The notes under the pieces were generated by a model that did not search any database, was not told the DNA's origin, and saw nothing but the letters and a program-made list of their open reading frames with translations. 39,289 bases of DNA from Candidatus Gastranaerophilales bacterium (GTDB lineage: Bacteria; Cyanobacteriota; Vampirovibrionia; Gastranaerophilales; Gastranaerophilaceae): positions 1 through 39,289 of the forward strand of contig CANPZP010000011.1 in assembly GCA_947589115.1 (NCBI GenBank), given 5' to 3'. The position numbers and the translations under genes were made by a program. Positions 1-7,373 of the stretch are shown here, in pieces (position 1 is the first letter of the stretch; each line of letters opens with the position of its first letter).

Positions 1-686
1 GGCCTTTTCATGCGCTATTTGGACAAGATAACGGCGGTGCGGCCCGTGGCGGAAAAACGCTTGCATTTACTTTATCTGAGGTATTAATCACCCTTGTCAT
101 AATAGGAATCATTGCAGGACTAACCGTTCCCGTATTAATACAACATCATAAAAGAATAGAAACAGCAGCTAAATTAAAAAAATTTTATTCTGCACTTGCT
201 CAGGCAATAAAACTTGCCGAAATAGAATACGGTATTCCGTCTAAGCAATTCTATACCGGTCAATATTCTCTGGAGCTTTGGAATAAATATATACAAAAAT
301 ATCTTCCCATAGGAGAACGAATAGATATAGTTGATGATCGTTCCGGATATATTTATCCGTTTAACGACGGAACAGGCTTAACCGAAATCGGTTCGGATTT
401 ATGTTCCGGTCAAAGAGGTAACGGTTATGAAATAGATATAAACGGGGAAAAAGGTCCGAATGAACCCGGCAGAGACAGATTTGCATTTTGTATATTCAGA
501 GAAAAATACATTAATGAAAATCCCGAACTTAAACCTTTAAGTCCTGCGAATTACGGTGCTTCTATAAAACTGTCTAAAACAAGAGAAGAATACTTAGATG
601 ATTGCAAAAAGTATCCTACAAATTGTACAGCTTTAATCATGAATGACGGGTGGGAAATAAAAAGCGATTATCCGTACAGGTTATAA
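1..686 (+). CDS. Prepilin-like (type IV pilin/pseudopilin) protein, 5' end outside window
   Basis: The reading frame is open from the left edge (first full codon at base 3) to TAA at 684-686. A short leader ending RGGKTLA precedes the prepilin motif FTLSEVLITLVIIGI (from base 66), with Glu at +5 of the mature protein and a long hydrophobic helix, the signature cleaved by prepilin peptidase. The following helix (KLKKFYSALAQAIKLAE) is typical of major and minor pilins. The C-terminal part contains DINGEKGPNEPGRD (435-476), a motif shared with the other prepilin-like genes at 20722 and 38224. The leader is locally GC-rich, unlike the rest of the gene. Bases 43-221 are nearly identical to the right edge of the window. 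Such proteins are assembled by type IV pilus or type II secretion-like machinery, none of which is encoded here. The start codon is not visible. Family call is sure; exact role unknown. Confidence 0.85.
   Translation, partial: PFHALFGQDNGGAARGGKTLAFTLSEVLITLVIIGIIAGLTVPVLIQHHKRIETAAKLKKFYSALAQAIKLAEIEYGIPSKQFYTGQYSLELWNKYIQKYLPIGERIDIVDDRSGYIYPFNDGTGLTEIGSDLCSGQRGNGYEIDINGEKGPNEPGRDRFAFCIFREKYINENPELKPLSPANYGASIKLSKTREEYLDDCKKYPTNCTALIMNDGWEIKSDYPYRL
43..221 (+). repeat. Near-identical copy of 39111-39289 (prepilin N-terminal block)
   Basis: Compared by eye without gaps, 43-221 and 39111-39289 (both 179 nt) differ at 16 positions, about 91% identity. Only three differences fall in the first hundred bases, which cover the RGGK leader and the prepilin helix; divergence rises after that. 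Upstream of the block the two sequences are unrelated: here the junction has CCC, there nine C. The block runs to the window edge on the right, so its true length is unknown. Confidence 0.9.
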
Positions 687-689
687 AAA

Positions 690-713
690 GAAGCGGGATT
701 ATAGTCCCGCTTC
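690..713 (-). terminator. Intrinsic terminator of the 699-3173 gene
   Basis: GAAGCGGGA (690-698) pairs with TCCCGCTTC (705-713) around a 6-base loop. On the minus strand the hairpin is followed by CTTTTTAT, so it terminates the minus-strand gene, whose stop codon lies in the loop. On the plus strand there is no T-run after it, although it may still protect the 3' end of the prepilin mRNA. Confidence 0.7.
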
Positions 714-3173
714 CGATAATGCTTTTAACATTGCCGCAACACCAAGCTGCTGGTCGACATGATTTGGGTCATAAACTCCGTCTCTGACGTATTTACCACC
801 TGTATATTTAGTTGTTCCGGCATATACATAAGGAGATACGACACCTCTGTTTCTATAACCCCAGCCGTTATATGCTTCGGCAAATTCTAAGTATGATTCA
901 GTTGAGCCTGACGAAGTATCAACTTTACTTTTTTCTCTGTTTATAGCATCTATAGCTGCCTCAGTCCAATCTTCAAAGTAAATTCCGGCAGGAACAAGCG
1001 TTGTGGTATGACCAAGTTTTTCACCGTTATGGAGGTAGGTTGTAAAGTCACCGGAACCTTCTCTCCAGTGGATTGCAGCTATTAACTCGGGAGGCATGCC
1101 TGTTGCTTGTGCAACCTTTTCATATTTATCTTTATTTTTCTGATAGTTAGATTTAAATGCTTCCATATCACTTTGCTGTTGTGCTGAAAGATTTAATTCA
1201 ATATCGCTCAGGTCAAAGTTTCCGCCTACGCTGCTCTTACTCTTAATTTCTTCGGCTTCTTTCGTTTTAATTTCTTCATTTACTTTATCAAGAGCTTCTT
1301 TTGCGGTATTAACTTTTGCATTAGCAGCATCACGTTGTTCAGTTTTTACTTTTTCTGCCGCTTCTTTGGATTGATTGTACTTATCCATAGCTTGTTTTGT
1401 TTCGGGTTTACAAGTTTCGGATATTTGTTTTTCAATTTCTTCTTTTTGTTTTTTAAAGTTTTCTAAATCAGTTTGAGTTTTTGTAAGGTTTTCTTGTGCT
1501 TGTGTTTTGGATGTATTTGCAGTATCAACCTTAGATTGAGCATCAGAAACTTTTGCTTCTTCGTCTGATTTTTGCTGTTCAAGTTCTGCTTTCTTTTCAC
1601 TTATCTTGGTTTTTTGTTCCTCAGAAACACCATCGGCATTTGCTGAATTATCAAGCTCTTGGATTGCAGCATCTATTGAACTTATATTGGATTTTGAAAC
1701 ATCTATTTCGGAATTGTTCAAATCGATTTCAGCATCATAATTATTTATTGATTTTTCATACTCATCAACGGCATCTTCAGACGTTGAAATATCTTTGAGA
1801 ACTTTTTCCAAACTAGTTTTCAATTCATCAGAAACTTTATCATCATTTTTAACGGCATCTTTATAAGCTTCTTCATCCTGCTTACATTGGTCTTCAGCAG
1901 CTTTTACTTCGCTGTTTGTACCGTCAAGAACTTTATTTACTTCTTCTCTGGCTGTATTATAGTCAGTTGTTTTTTGATTTTTTTCGACTTTTAATTCATC
2001 CAGTGTTTTACCTTTAACTTGAGTTGAGAGGTCACCTAATGAAGTGCCGCTGCCGCCGGAAACGGAACCGCCTCCGCCTGCTCCGCCGCCTGAGCCGCCG
2101 ACACCTCCTGCGCCGCCTGAGCCGCCTACTCCGGATGCTCCGCCTGAACCGCCTGAACTGTTAGCAGCTGAGGCTTCTTTTTGTGCCTGTGATTCCGCTG
2201 CAGCTTCAGGATTTTCAGCTGCCGTTACTTTTTCTTTTTCGGCTTTTATATCCTCGGCTGTTTGTTCATATGAAAAACTACCGTCCATTATTTTATCAAA
2301 TGCATCTTTTATAGCTTGCGGTGTTAATTCCTTTGAGTCTGACATATTTTCTTTTAAATATTCCTCAAATTTTGCTTTTTCTTCATCACTAAGCTTACCG
2401 TCTTTATCAATATCTAATGCTTTGATGACAGTTGCATTTTCATATATTTTATTTAATAAATTCTGTACCGTACCTTCTTTTTCTTTATCAACAGTTTGAG
2501 TAGTTTCTTCTTCGGGGGATATTATGTTTTTAACAGCCTTTGATACTCCTTCAAAGGTTAACTGATTGTTTTCATCTTCTTTCATAACTCCTTTTAAGAA
2601 TATGGCAACTTCATTAGCGCTTAAATCACCCGTACTGTCAAAATCTAACGCTTGAATCATTTGTTCGTTTGAAAATACGCCGTTTAACATATTTTTCATT
2701 AAATCCGAACCCATAGCGTTTGTTTCAGGTGCCATATTTGCGTTATCATCTATAGCTTTATTTAAACCTGCCATTTGCTCAATCGGATTTGAGTTATTTT
2801 GATTATTTCTTGCAAGCATGTCAAAATAATCGGCAGATAAATTATTTCCTTGTCCTGCTTCATCACCCGTTAACTGAATATCCTGAGAATGTTCAAAAGT
2901 ATCAGTATTTGTATCTTGAGGCTCGACAAGCTGTCCGTTTACAAATTCCATATTCATTATTTCATTTATGCTTTTTGAAAAAATGGATTCATCAGCACCA
3001 ACTTCATCAACAAGATACTCCTTAAATTCGTCGCTGTATAGGAATATACTTATCTCACCCGGCGGGAGCTGACGTGAAATTTCTTCCGAATCTTCCTTCC
3101 CCGGCTTCAGGTCTGTTGAATTCAGTGATTCTAAATACTGCAGAAATCCTGTTTTTATTGTTTCAAAATTCAT
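699..3173 (-). CDS. EF-hand, Gly-rich, coiled-coil protein with C-terminal lysozyme-like domain
   Basis: An 824-residue protein with no signal peptide or membrane segment. Two EF-hand calcium loops are visible: residues 177-188 (D177, D179, T181, D183, S185, E188) and 254-265 (D254, D256, D258, K260, S262, E265). A Gly/Ser-rich linker covers about 340-378. Residues about 395-645 are highly charged and heptad-like, probably a long coiled coil. The last 160 residues look like a lysozyme/lytic-transglycosylase fold: GMPPELIAAIHWREGSGDF, with E705 the likely catalytic acid, then TTYLHNGEKLGHTTTLVP. This suggests a peptidoglycan-cleaving enzyme at the end of a long calcium-responsive stalk. How it would reach the cell wall is not clear. 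The order of domains is seen directly; the enzymatic role is inferred from the motif. Upstream is the divergent perR-like operon. Confidence 0.75.
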   Translation of the reverse strand: MNFETIKTGFLQYLESLNSTDLKPGKEDSEEISRQLPPGEISIFLYSDEFKEYLVDEVGADESIFSKSINEIMNMEFVNGQLVEPQDTNTDTFEHSQDIQLTGDEAGQGNNLSADYFDMLARNNQNNSNPIEQMAGLNKAIDDNANMAPETNAMGSDLMKNMLNGVFSNEQMIQALDFDSTGDLSANEVAIFLKGVMKEDENNQLTFEGVSKAVKNIISPEEETTQTVDKEKEGTVQNLLNKIYENATVIKALDIDKDGKLSDEEKAKFEEYLKENMSDSKELTPQAIKDAFDKIMDGSFSYEQTAEDIKAEKEKVTAAENPEAAAESQAQKEASAANSSGGSGGASGVGGSGGAGGVGGSGGGAGGGGSVSGGSGTSLGDLSTQVKGKTLDELKVEKNQKTTDYNTAREEVNKVLDGTNSEVKAAEDQCKQDEEAYKDAVKNDDKVSDELKTSLEKVLKDISTSEDAVDEYEKSINNYDAEIDLNNSEIDVSKSNISSIDAAIQELDNSANADGVSEEQKTKISEKKAELEQQKSDEEAKVSDAQSKVDTANTSKTQAQENLTKTQTDLENFKKQKEEIEKQISETCKPETKQAMDKYNQSKEAAEKVKTEQRDAANAKVNTAKEALDKVNEEIKTKEAEEIKSKSSVGGNFDLSDIELNLSAQQQSDMEAFKSNYQKNKDKYEKVAQATGMPPELIAAIHWREGSGDFTTYLHNGEKLGHTTTLVPAGIYFEDWTEAAIDAINREKSKVDTSSGSTESYLEFAEAYNGWGYRNRGVVSPYVYAGTTKYTGGKYVRDGVYDPNHVDQQLGVAAMLKALSEAGL

Positions 3174-3300
3174 TTTTTCCTTTCTGTCTAAATACTTTTA
3201 ATATTTAGCCCATAACATAAATTCACTTATACACTTTCACTCATGATATCGTTATTTTTTTTTAAAACTTTAATAATTGTTACATATTTTAATATTTCCA

Positions 3301-3330
3301 ATTGTAATTTTAAACTCAATAAATTACAAT
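3301..3330 (+). promoter_or_regulatory. Inverted repeat over the perR-like promoter (putative operator)
   Basis: ATTGTAATTT (3301-3310) and AAATTACAAT (3321-3330) form a perfect 10-bp inverted repeat with a 10-bp spacer. A promoter is embedded in it: -35 TTGTAA (3303-3308), 16 bp, -10 TACAAT (3325-3330). A dimeric repressor bound here would cover both promoter elements. The gene starts 24 bp downstream, so autoregulation by the Fur/PerR-type product is the simple reading. The spacing differs from the classical Bacillus Per box (7-1-7). Confidence 0.6.
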
Positions 3331-3353
3331 AAAATGATAACGGATATTATTTT

Positions 3354-3737
3354 ATGAACTATTCAAAACAAAGAGAAATAATCATAGACACTCTGACAAA
3401 GAATGCGGTACACCCTACCGCTGAGAAGTTGTATGAAATAATAAAAAGAGAACATCCCGAATCAAAAATAGGTATAGCAACGGTATACAGAAACCTGAAT
3501 AAGCTGTCAAGTGCAGGAAAAGTAAAGCGAATAAATGCTTTAGAAGATTCTGAACACTTTGACAATAATACACATGAACATTATCATTTTATGTGTAATA
3601 AATGCAAACAAATCTTCGATATTGAAGCAGATATTGCACCTGATTTAGTTAAAAAAATTTTTGATAAAACAGGGTTTTTAGTTACTGATTATGATATTGT
3701 TTTTAACGGAATATGTAAAAGTTGTCAAAAAAAATAA
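3354..3737 (+). CDS. perR: Fur-family regulator, probably PerR-type peroxide sensor
   Basis: 127 residues, normal for Fur/PerR. The N-terminal winged helix ends in GIATVYRNLNKL (about residues 40-51), the DNA-recognition region. Structural zinc cysteines are C81, C84, C121 and C124 (CNKC and CKSC). Regulatory-metal candidates include H20 (in HPTAEKLY), D70 (HFD) and H74/H76/H78 (HEHYH). The aspartate at 70 matches the PerR rather than the Fur pattern. It heads a cluster with rubredoxin and a flavodiiron protein, both oxygen/peroxide-detoxifying in anaerobes, which supports PerR over an iron regulator. A strong inverted repeat overlaps its promoter. The family is certain; the PerR assignment is inference from D70 and context. 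Confidence 0.85.
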   Translation: MNYSKQREIIIDTLTKNAVHPTAEKLYEIIKREHPESKIGIATVYRNLNKLSSAGKVKRINALEDSEHFDNNTHEHYHFMCNKCKQIFDIEADIAPDLVKKIFDKTGFLVTDYDIVFNGICKSCQKK

Positions 3738-3812
3738 TTACTTTTATAGGGTATTGAAATGTTACATTGTGAATGATATCCTCATAAAGACACAAGTAAA
3801 GGAGATTATAAA

Positions 3813-3953
3813 ATGGAAAAGTATATTTGCACGGTATGTCATTATGTTTATGACCCTAAAGAAAATAATGATGTAGAATTTAAAGATTTACCCGACGATT
3901 ATATTTGCCCGTTATGCGGAGTAGGAAAAGACATGTTTGAAGTTCAGGAATAA
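3813..3953 (+). CDS. Rubredoxin
   Basis: A 46-residue protein with the two rubredoxin knuckles, [12 protein letters not shown] and YICPLCGVG, whose four cysteines bind one iron. The conserved tyrosine and proline residues and the length match classical small rubredoxins. The start ATG follows AAAGGAG (3798-3804) at good spacing. It lies 75 bp after the perR-like gene and 26 bp before the flavodiiron protein, to which it very probably passes electrons for reduction of oxygen or peroxide. The gene ends GKDMFEVQE, a typical rubredoxin C-terminus. Confidence 0.95.
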   Translation: MEKYICTVCHYVYDPKENNDVEFKDLPDDYICPLCGVGKDMFEVQE

Positions 3954-3979
3954 GTTATTCTTAATTAAAAGAGGCAAGT

Positions 3980-5164
3980 ATGAAATTTAAAACAATAAAA
4001 GAAAATATTTTATATGCCGGTATGAATGATGAGGACAGGCTGATTTTTGATGAATTAATTCCGTTAGATCACGGGACAAGTTATAATTCATATTTAGTTA
4101 TCGGGTCTGATAAAACTGCCGTAATTGATACAATGTATCCGAAATTCACACAGGAGTACATAAAATCATTTGATGAAAATAACATAACAAAAATTGATTA
4201 CATAATAGCAAATCACGGCGAACAAGATCATTCAGGGAGTATTCCGGCATTATTAGAGAAATTTCCGCAAGCTATAGTAGTTACAAATCAGGTCTGCGCT
4301 AAGAATTTACAAGAAATGTTATTAATTCCTCAGGAAAAAATAAAAATAATTTCTAATCATGAAGAACTTTCATTAGGAAATAAAACTTTAAAATTTATGA
4401 TTTCTCCCGGAGTTCATTGGCCTGATACAATGTTCACTTATATAAAAGAGGATAATATAATATGCACTTGTGATTTTCTCGGCGCTCATTATATATTTGA
4501 TAATATTTTTGCACCAGAAACGGAAGATTTAGAAAGAAGTGCAAAAAAATATTATGCGGAAATCATGATGCCTTTCAGCTTCGTTTGCAGAAAATATTTA
4601 GCTCAAATTGAAGAACTTAATGCAGATATGATATTGCCAAGCCACGGACCTATACATAAAAATCCTAAATATATATTAGATTTATATAAGGATTGGACAA
4701 GCGACAAAGGTAAAAATCTTGTTTTACTGCCTTATGTATCCATGTATGATTCAACAAAAGAAATGATAGACTACTTATCTGTTAAATTGAAAGAAAAAGG
4801 AATCCCGTCAATAAAGTATGATATGGTTGACGGAAATTTGGGAGATTTAGCCATAGCATTAGTAGACGGAAATACTATTGTATTAGGTACATCTATGGTA
4901 TTAGCGGGGCCACATCCTGCTGCTTTTAATACCGTATATTTAGCAAGTATTTTAAGACCAAAAGCTAAAATTGCTTCATTTATCGGTTCTTACGGCTGGG
5001 GCGGTGATTTATTCTCTAAAATGACTGATTTACTGTCCGGACTTAAATTAGATATTATTGAACCTATTTTAGTTAAAGGAAAAGCAAAACCGGATGATTA
5101 CCTAAAACTTAATAATATGGCTGATACAATATATCAAAAACACAAAGAACTTGGATTAATTTAA
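3980..5164 (+). CDS. fprA: Flavodiiron protein (class A, FprA-type oxygen/NO reductase)
   Basis: 394 residues with two domains. The beta-lactamase-like diiron half carries the ligand pattern H79-x-E81-x-D83-H84 (NHGEQDHSG), then H146 ([11 protein letters not shown]), D165 (CDFLGAHY) and H222 (PSHGPIH). The flavodoxin-like half, from about residue 245, binds FMN ([36 protein letters not shown]). There is no C-terminal flavin-reductase extension as in photosynthetic cyanobacterial Flv proteins, so this is the short anaerobe-type enzyme, reduced by rubredoxin. RBS GAGGCAAG precedes the ATG. Together with the two upstream genes it forms an oxygen-scavenging operon, ended by the hairpin at 5187-5231. 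Confidence 0.95.
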   Translation: MKFKTIKENILYAGMNDEDRLIFDELIPLDHGTSYNSYLVIGSDKTAVIDTMYPKFTQEYIKSFDENNITKIDYIIANHGEQDHSGSIPALLEKFPQAIVVTNQVCAKNLQEMLLIPQEKIKIISNHEELSLGNKTLKFMISPGVHWPDTMFTYIKEDNIICTCDFLGAHYIFDNIFAPETEDLERSAKKYYAEIMMPFSFVCRKYLAQIEELNADMILPSHGPIHKNPKYILDLYKDWTSDKGKNLVLLPYVSMYDSTKEMIDYLSVKLKEKGIPSIKYDMVDGNLGDLAIALVDGNTIVLGTSMVLAGPHPAAFNTVYLASILRPKAKIASFIGSYGWGGDLFSKMTDLLSGLKLDIIEPILVKGKAKPDDYLKLNNMADTIYQKHKELGLI

Positions 5165-5186
5165 AATAAAATACTTTAATAAATTT

Positions 5187-5231
5187 AATCTCTCTGGTAT
5201 TATAAAACATATAAAACCGGGGAGATTTTTT
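5187..5231 (+). terminator. Hairpin with U-run that also contains the ilvD Shine-Dalgarno
   Basis: AATCTCTCTGG (5187-5197) can pair over 11 bp (two G-U pairs) with CCGGGGAGATT (5217-5227), followed by a T-run ending at 5231. This fits an intrinsic terminator for the fprA operon. The right arm contains the ilvD Shine-Dalgarno GGGGAGA, and the ATG follows immediately at 5232. The loop has TATTATAAAA, a possible -10 element. A transcript starting in the loop would lack the left arm and leave the Shine-Dalgarno free. Confidence 0.55.
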
Positions 5232-6896
5232 ATGAGAAGTGATGAAATAAAACAAGGATTACAAAGAACACCTCACAGAGCACTGTTATATGCAACAGGG
5301 GTTAGTGAGAAACAAATCAACAAAAGATTTATAGGTATAGCAAGCAGTTTTTCGGATTTAGTACCCGGACACTGTTCAATGCGTGATATAGAACGTCAAA
5401 TAGAAAAAGGTATTCACTCCGGAGGCGGTCAAGCGTTTATTTTCGGAGTGCCTGCAATATGTGACGGCATTGCTATGGGACATAGCGGTATGAATTATTC
5501 TTTGCCTTCAAGAGATTTAATTGCGGACTGTATAGAATCCGTAGCAGCCGCTCATAAATTAGACGGACTTGTATTGCTTACAAATTGCGATAAAATTACT
5601 CCCGGTATGATTATGGCAGCTGCGAGATTGGATATACCGTCTATCGTTGTTACCGTTGGACCAATGTCAGACGGAAAATGCCAAAATCAAACATTAACAA
5701 TGATTAAAGGAACATTTGAAGCCGTGGGAAAATTTTCTAACGGTCAGATAGATGAAAATCTTCTAAAAGCAATGGAAATAACTTCATGCCCGTCAGCCGG
5801 AGCATGCCAAGGCTTATATACAGCTAATACCATGGCTTGTTTAACCGAAGTAATGGGAATGAGCTTACCCGGATGCGCAACTTCTTTAGCCGTAAGTGCA
5901 AAAACAAAACGTATTGCATTTGATTCAGGATTTTTAATTAATGAATTAATAGAAAAAGATATAAAACCTTCATCAATCATTACAAAAGAGTCAGTAAGAA
6001 ATGCAATAATAGTTGATTTGGCACTCGGAGGCTCAACAAATTCCATATTACACCTGCTTGCTATTGCAAACGAAGCAGGTATAGATATAACACTTAAAGA
6101 TTTTGAAGAATTAAGCTTTAAAGTACCTCAAATAATAAAACTCGACCCATCCGCTTCAAAAACAATGACAGATTTGGATAATGCAGGCGGAATACCTGCA
6201 GTTATAAAAACCCTATGGGGTAATATAAAAGAAATGTCTGATACAAAAGGAGTATCAGGTTTGAAAACTTCCGAGATAGCAAATGCTGAAATATGGTGCG
6301 ATAATGAAGTTATAAGACCCGTATCGGACCCTGTTACTTCAAATCCCGGTTTAGCGGTATTACACGGCAACTTAGCTCCTGACGGTGCCGTTGTTAAAAT
6401 ATCAGGAGTTGAAAAAGAATGCCTTGAATTTACCGGAAAAGCTAAAACTTTTGATAGCGAAGAAGATGCTATGCAAGCTATTATGGATGATAAAATTAAA
6501 GCCGGAGATGTTGTAGTTATCAGATATGAAGGTCCAAAGGGAGGCCCCGGGATGAGAGAAATGCTCTCTCCCACTTCTGCAATTGTCGGAAAAGGTTTAG
6601 GCTCTAAAGTCGCTTTAATTACTGACGGCAGGTTCTCAGGCGGTACAAGAGGACTTTGTATAGGTCATATTTGCCCTGAAGCTCCCAATAACGGTATTAT
6701 CGGTATTATTAATGACGGGGACGAAATATATATTAACATCCCAAATCGTGAATTAACTTTAAAAGTCAGTGATGATGAAATACAAAACAGATTAAAAACT
6801 TTTGTTCCTTTACAAACAAAAGTTAAAAAAGGATATTTAAAACGTTATGCAACCGTCGTTTCTTCCGCAGATAAAGGCGCTGTTACAAGCATTTAA
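5232..6896 (+). CDS. ilvD: Dihydroxy-acid dehydratase
   Basis: 554 residues, the usual IlvD length. It dehydrates 2,3-dihydroxyisovalerate and 2,3-dihydroxy-3-methylvalerate to 2-oxo acids, the third step of valine, isoleucine, leucine and pantothenate synthesis. Seen motifs are [13 protein letters not shown] (34-47), the NCDK motif with C119 and K121, [10 protein letters not shown] with C192, and [14 protein letters not shown]. The last two cysteines are iron-sulphur ligands in the family. At the first-ligand region the protein has VPGHC rather than the TPC of many bacterial enzymes, so it belongs to the VPGH subgroup. The RBS is inside the upstream hairpin. The panD gene follows 54 bp downstream; both enzymes serve pantothenate supply. 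Confidence 0.95.
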   Translation: MRSDEIKQGLQRTPHRALLYATGVSEKQINKRFIGIASSFSDLVPGHCSMRDIERQIEKGIHSGGGQAFIFGVPAICDGIAMGHSGMNYSLPSRDLIADCIESVAAAHKLDGLVLLTNCDKITPGMIMAAARLDIPSIVVTVGPMSDGKCQNQTLTMIKGTFEAVGKFSNGQIDENLLKAMEITSCPSAGACQGLYTANTMACLTEVMGMSLPGCATSLAVSAKTKRIAFDSGFLINELIEKDIKPSSIITKESVRNAIIVDLALGGSTNSILHLLAIANEAGIDITLKDFEELSFKVPQIIKLDPSASKTMTDLDNAGGIPAVIKTLWGNIKEMSDTKGVSGLKTSEIANAEIWCDNEVIRPVSDPVTSNPGLAVLHGNLAPDGAVVKISGVEKECLEFTGKAKTFDSEEDAMQAIMDDKIKAGDVVVIRYEGPKGGPGMREMLSPTSAIVGKGLGSKVALITDGRFSGGTRGLCIGHICPEAPNNGIIGIINDGDEIYINIPNRELTLKVSDDEIQNRLKTFVPLQTKVKKGYLKRYATVVSSADKGAVTSI

Positions 6897-6950
6897 TTAT
6901 GCTTAAATAAAATTTTGTTTTTGATAAAATATTTACAAGGAAAGGTAAAT

Positions 6951-7298
6951 ATGCTTTTAGAATTTTTATATTCCAAAATACACAGAGCAACAGTCACCGA
7001 TGCTAATCTTAACTATGTCGGTTCCATTACCGTTGACAGAAATATTTTAGAAAAAGCAAATATTTTAGAAGGTCAGAAAGTTGATATTTTAAATATAAAT
7101 AACGGTGAAAGATTTCAAACATATGTTATAGCAGGAGAAAAAGGCAAAAAAGAATTCTGTCTCAACGGAGCTGCGGCAAGAAAAGCTCAAATAGGCGATA
7201 AAATTATTATATGCTCTTATGCTCTTATGCCTTTAGAAGAAGCAAAAAACTTTAAACCGACCATTGTTCAAATTGATGATAACAATAATATAATTTAA
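6951..7298 (+). CDS. panD: Aspartate 1-decarboxylase (pyruvoyl-dependent)
   Basis: Makes beta-alanine from aspartate for pantothenate and coenzyme A. The proenzyme self-cleaves between G24 and S25, seen here in NYVGSITVD; the new Ser25 becomes the pyruvoyl cofactor. Other family motifs are [18 protein letters not shown]22 and the [20 protein letters not shown] stretch. The start was placed at 6951 because it follows AAGGAAAGG, gives the family length (115 residues) and puts the cleavage site at the canonical 24/25. An in-frame TTG at 6915 would add 12 unlikely residues. A -10-like TGATAAAAT at 6922-6930 suggests its own promoter in addition to read-through from ilvD. Confidence 0.95.
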   Translation: MLLEFLYSKIHRATVTDANLNYVGSITVDRNILEKANILEGQKVDILNINNGERFQTYVIAGEKGKKEFCLNGAAARKAQIGDKIIICSYALMPLEEAKNFKPTIVQIDDNNNII

Positions 7299-7332
7299 AA
7301 TATTAAATATTGTAAAATTTATTAAAGTTTTA

Positions 7333-7370
7333 TTTTCTCCATCCGATAAATTATATAAAGATGGAGAAAA
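7333..7370 (+). promoter_or_regulatory. Perfect 11-bp hairpin covering the Shine-Dalgarno of the calpain-like gene
   Basis: TTTTCTCCATC (7333-7343) and GATGGAGAAAA (7360-7370) are a perfect inverted repeat with a 16-base loop. The right arm holds the Shine-Dalgarno GGAG, and ATG follows at 7374. The loop contains TTATATAA, a plausible -10 element. Read-through RNA from panD would fold and hide the ribosome site; RNA started in the loop would not. There is no T-run after it, so it is a weak terminator candidate. Confidence 0.5.
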
Positions 7371-7373
7371 TTT

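Noticed and set aside
2044-2499. Plus-strand open frame with a Pro-rich N-terminus
   Set aside because: It is the antisense of the Gly/Ser-rich linker and EF-hand region of the minus-strand gene; no ribosome site and the composition follows from the other strand.
6929-6952. 8-bp inverted repeat around the panD Shine-Dalgarno (ATATTTAC / GTAAATAT)
   Set aside because: Perfect but A/T-rich and short, and the left arm overlaps the probable -10 so would not be in the main transcript; not listed as a regulatory site.
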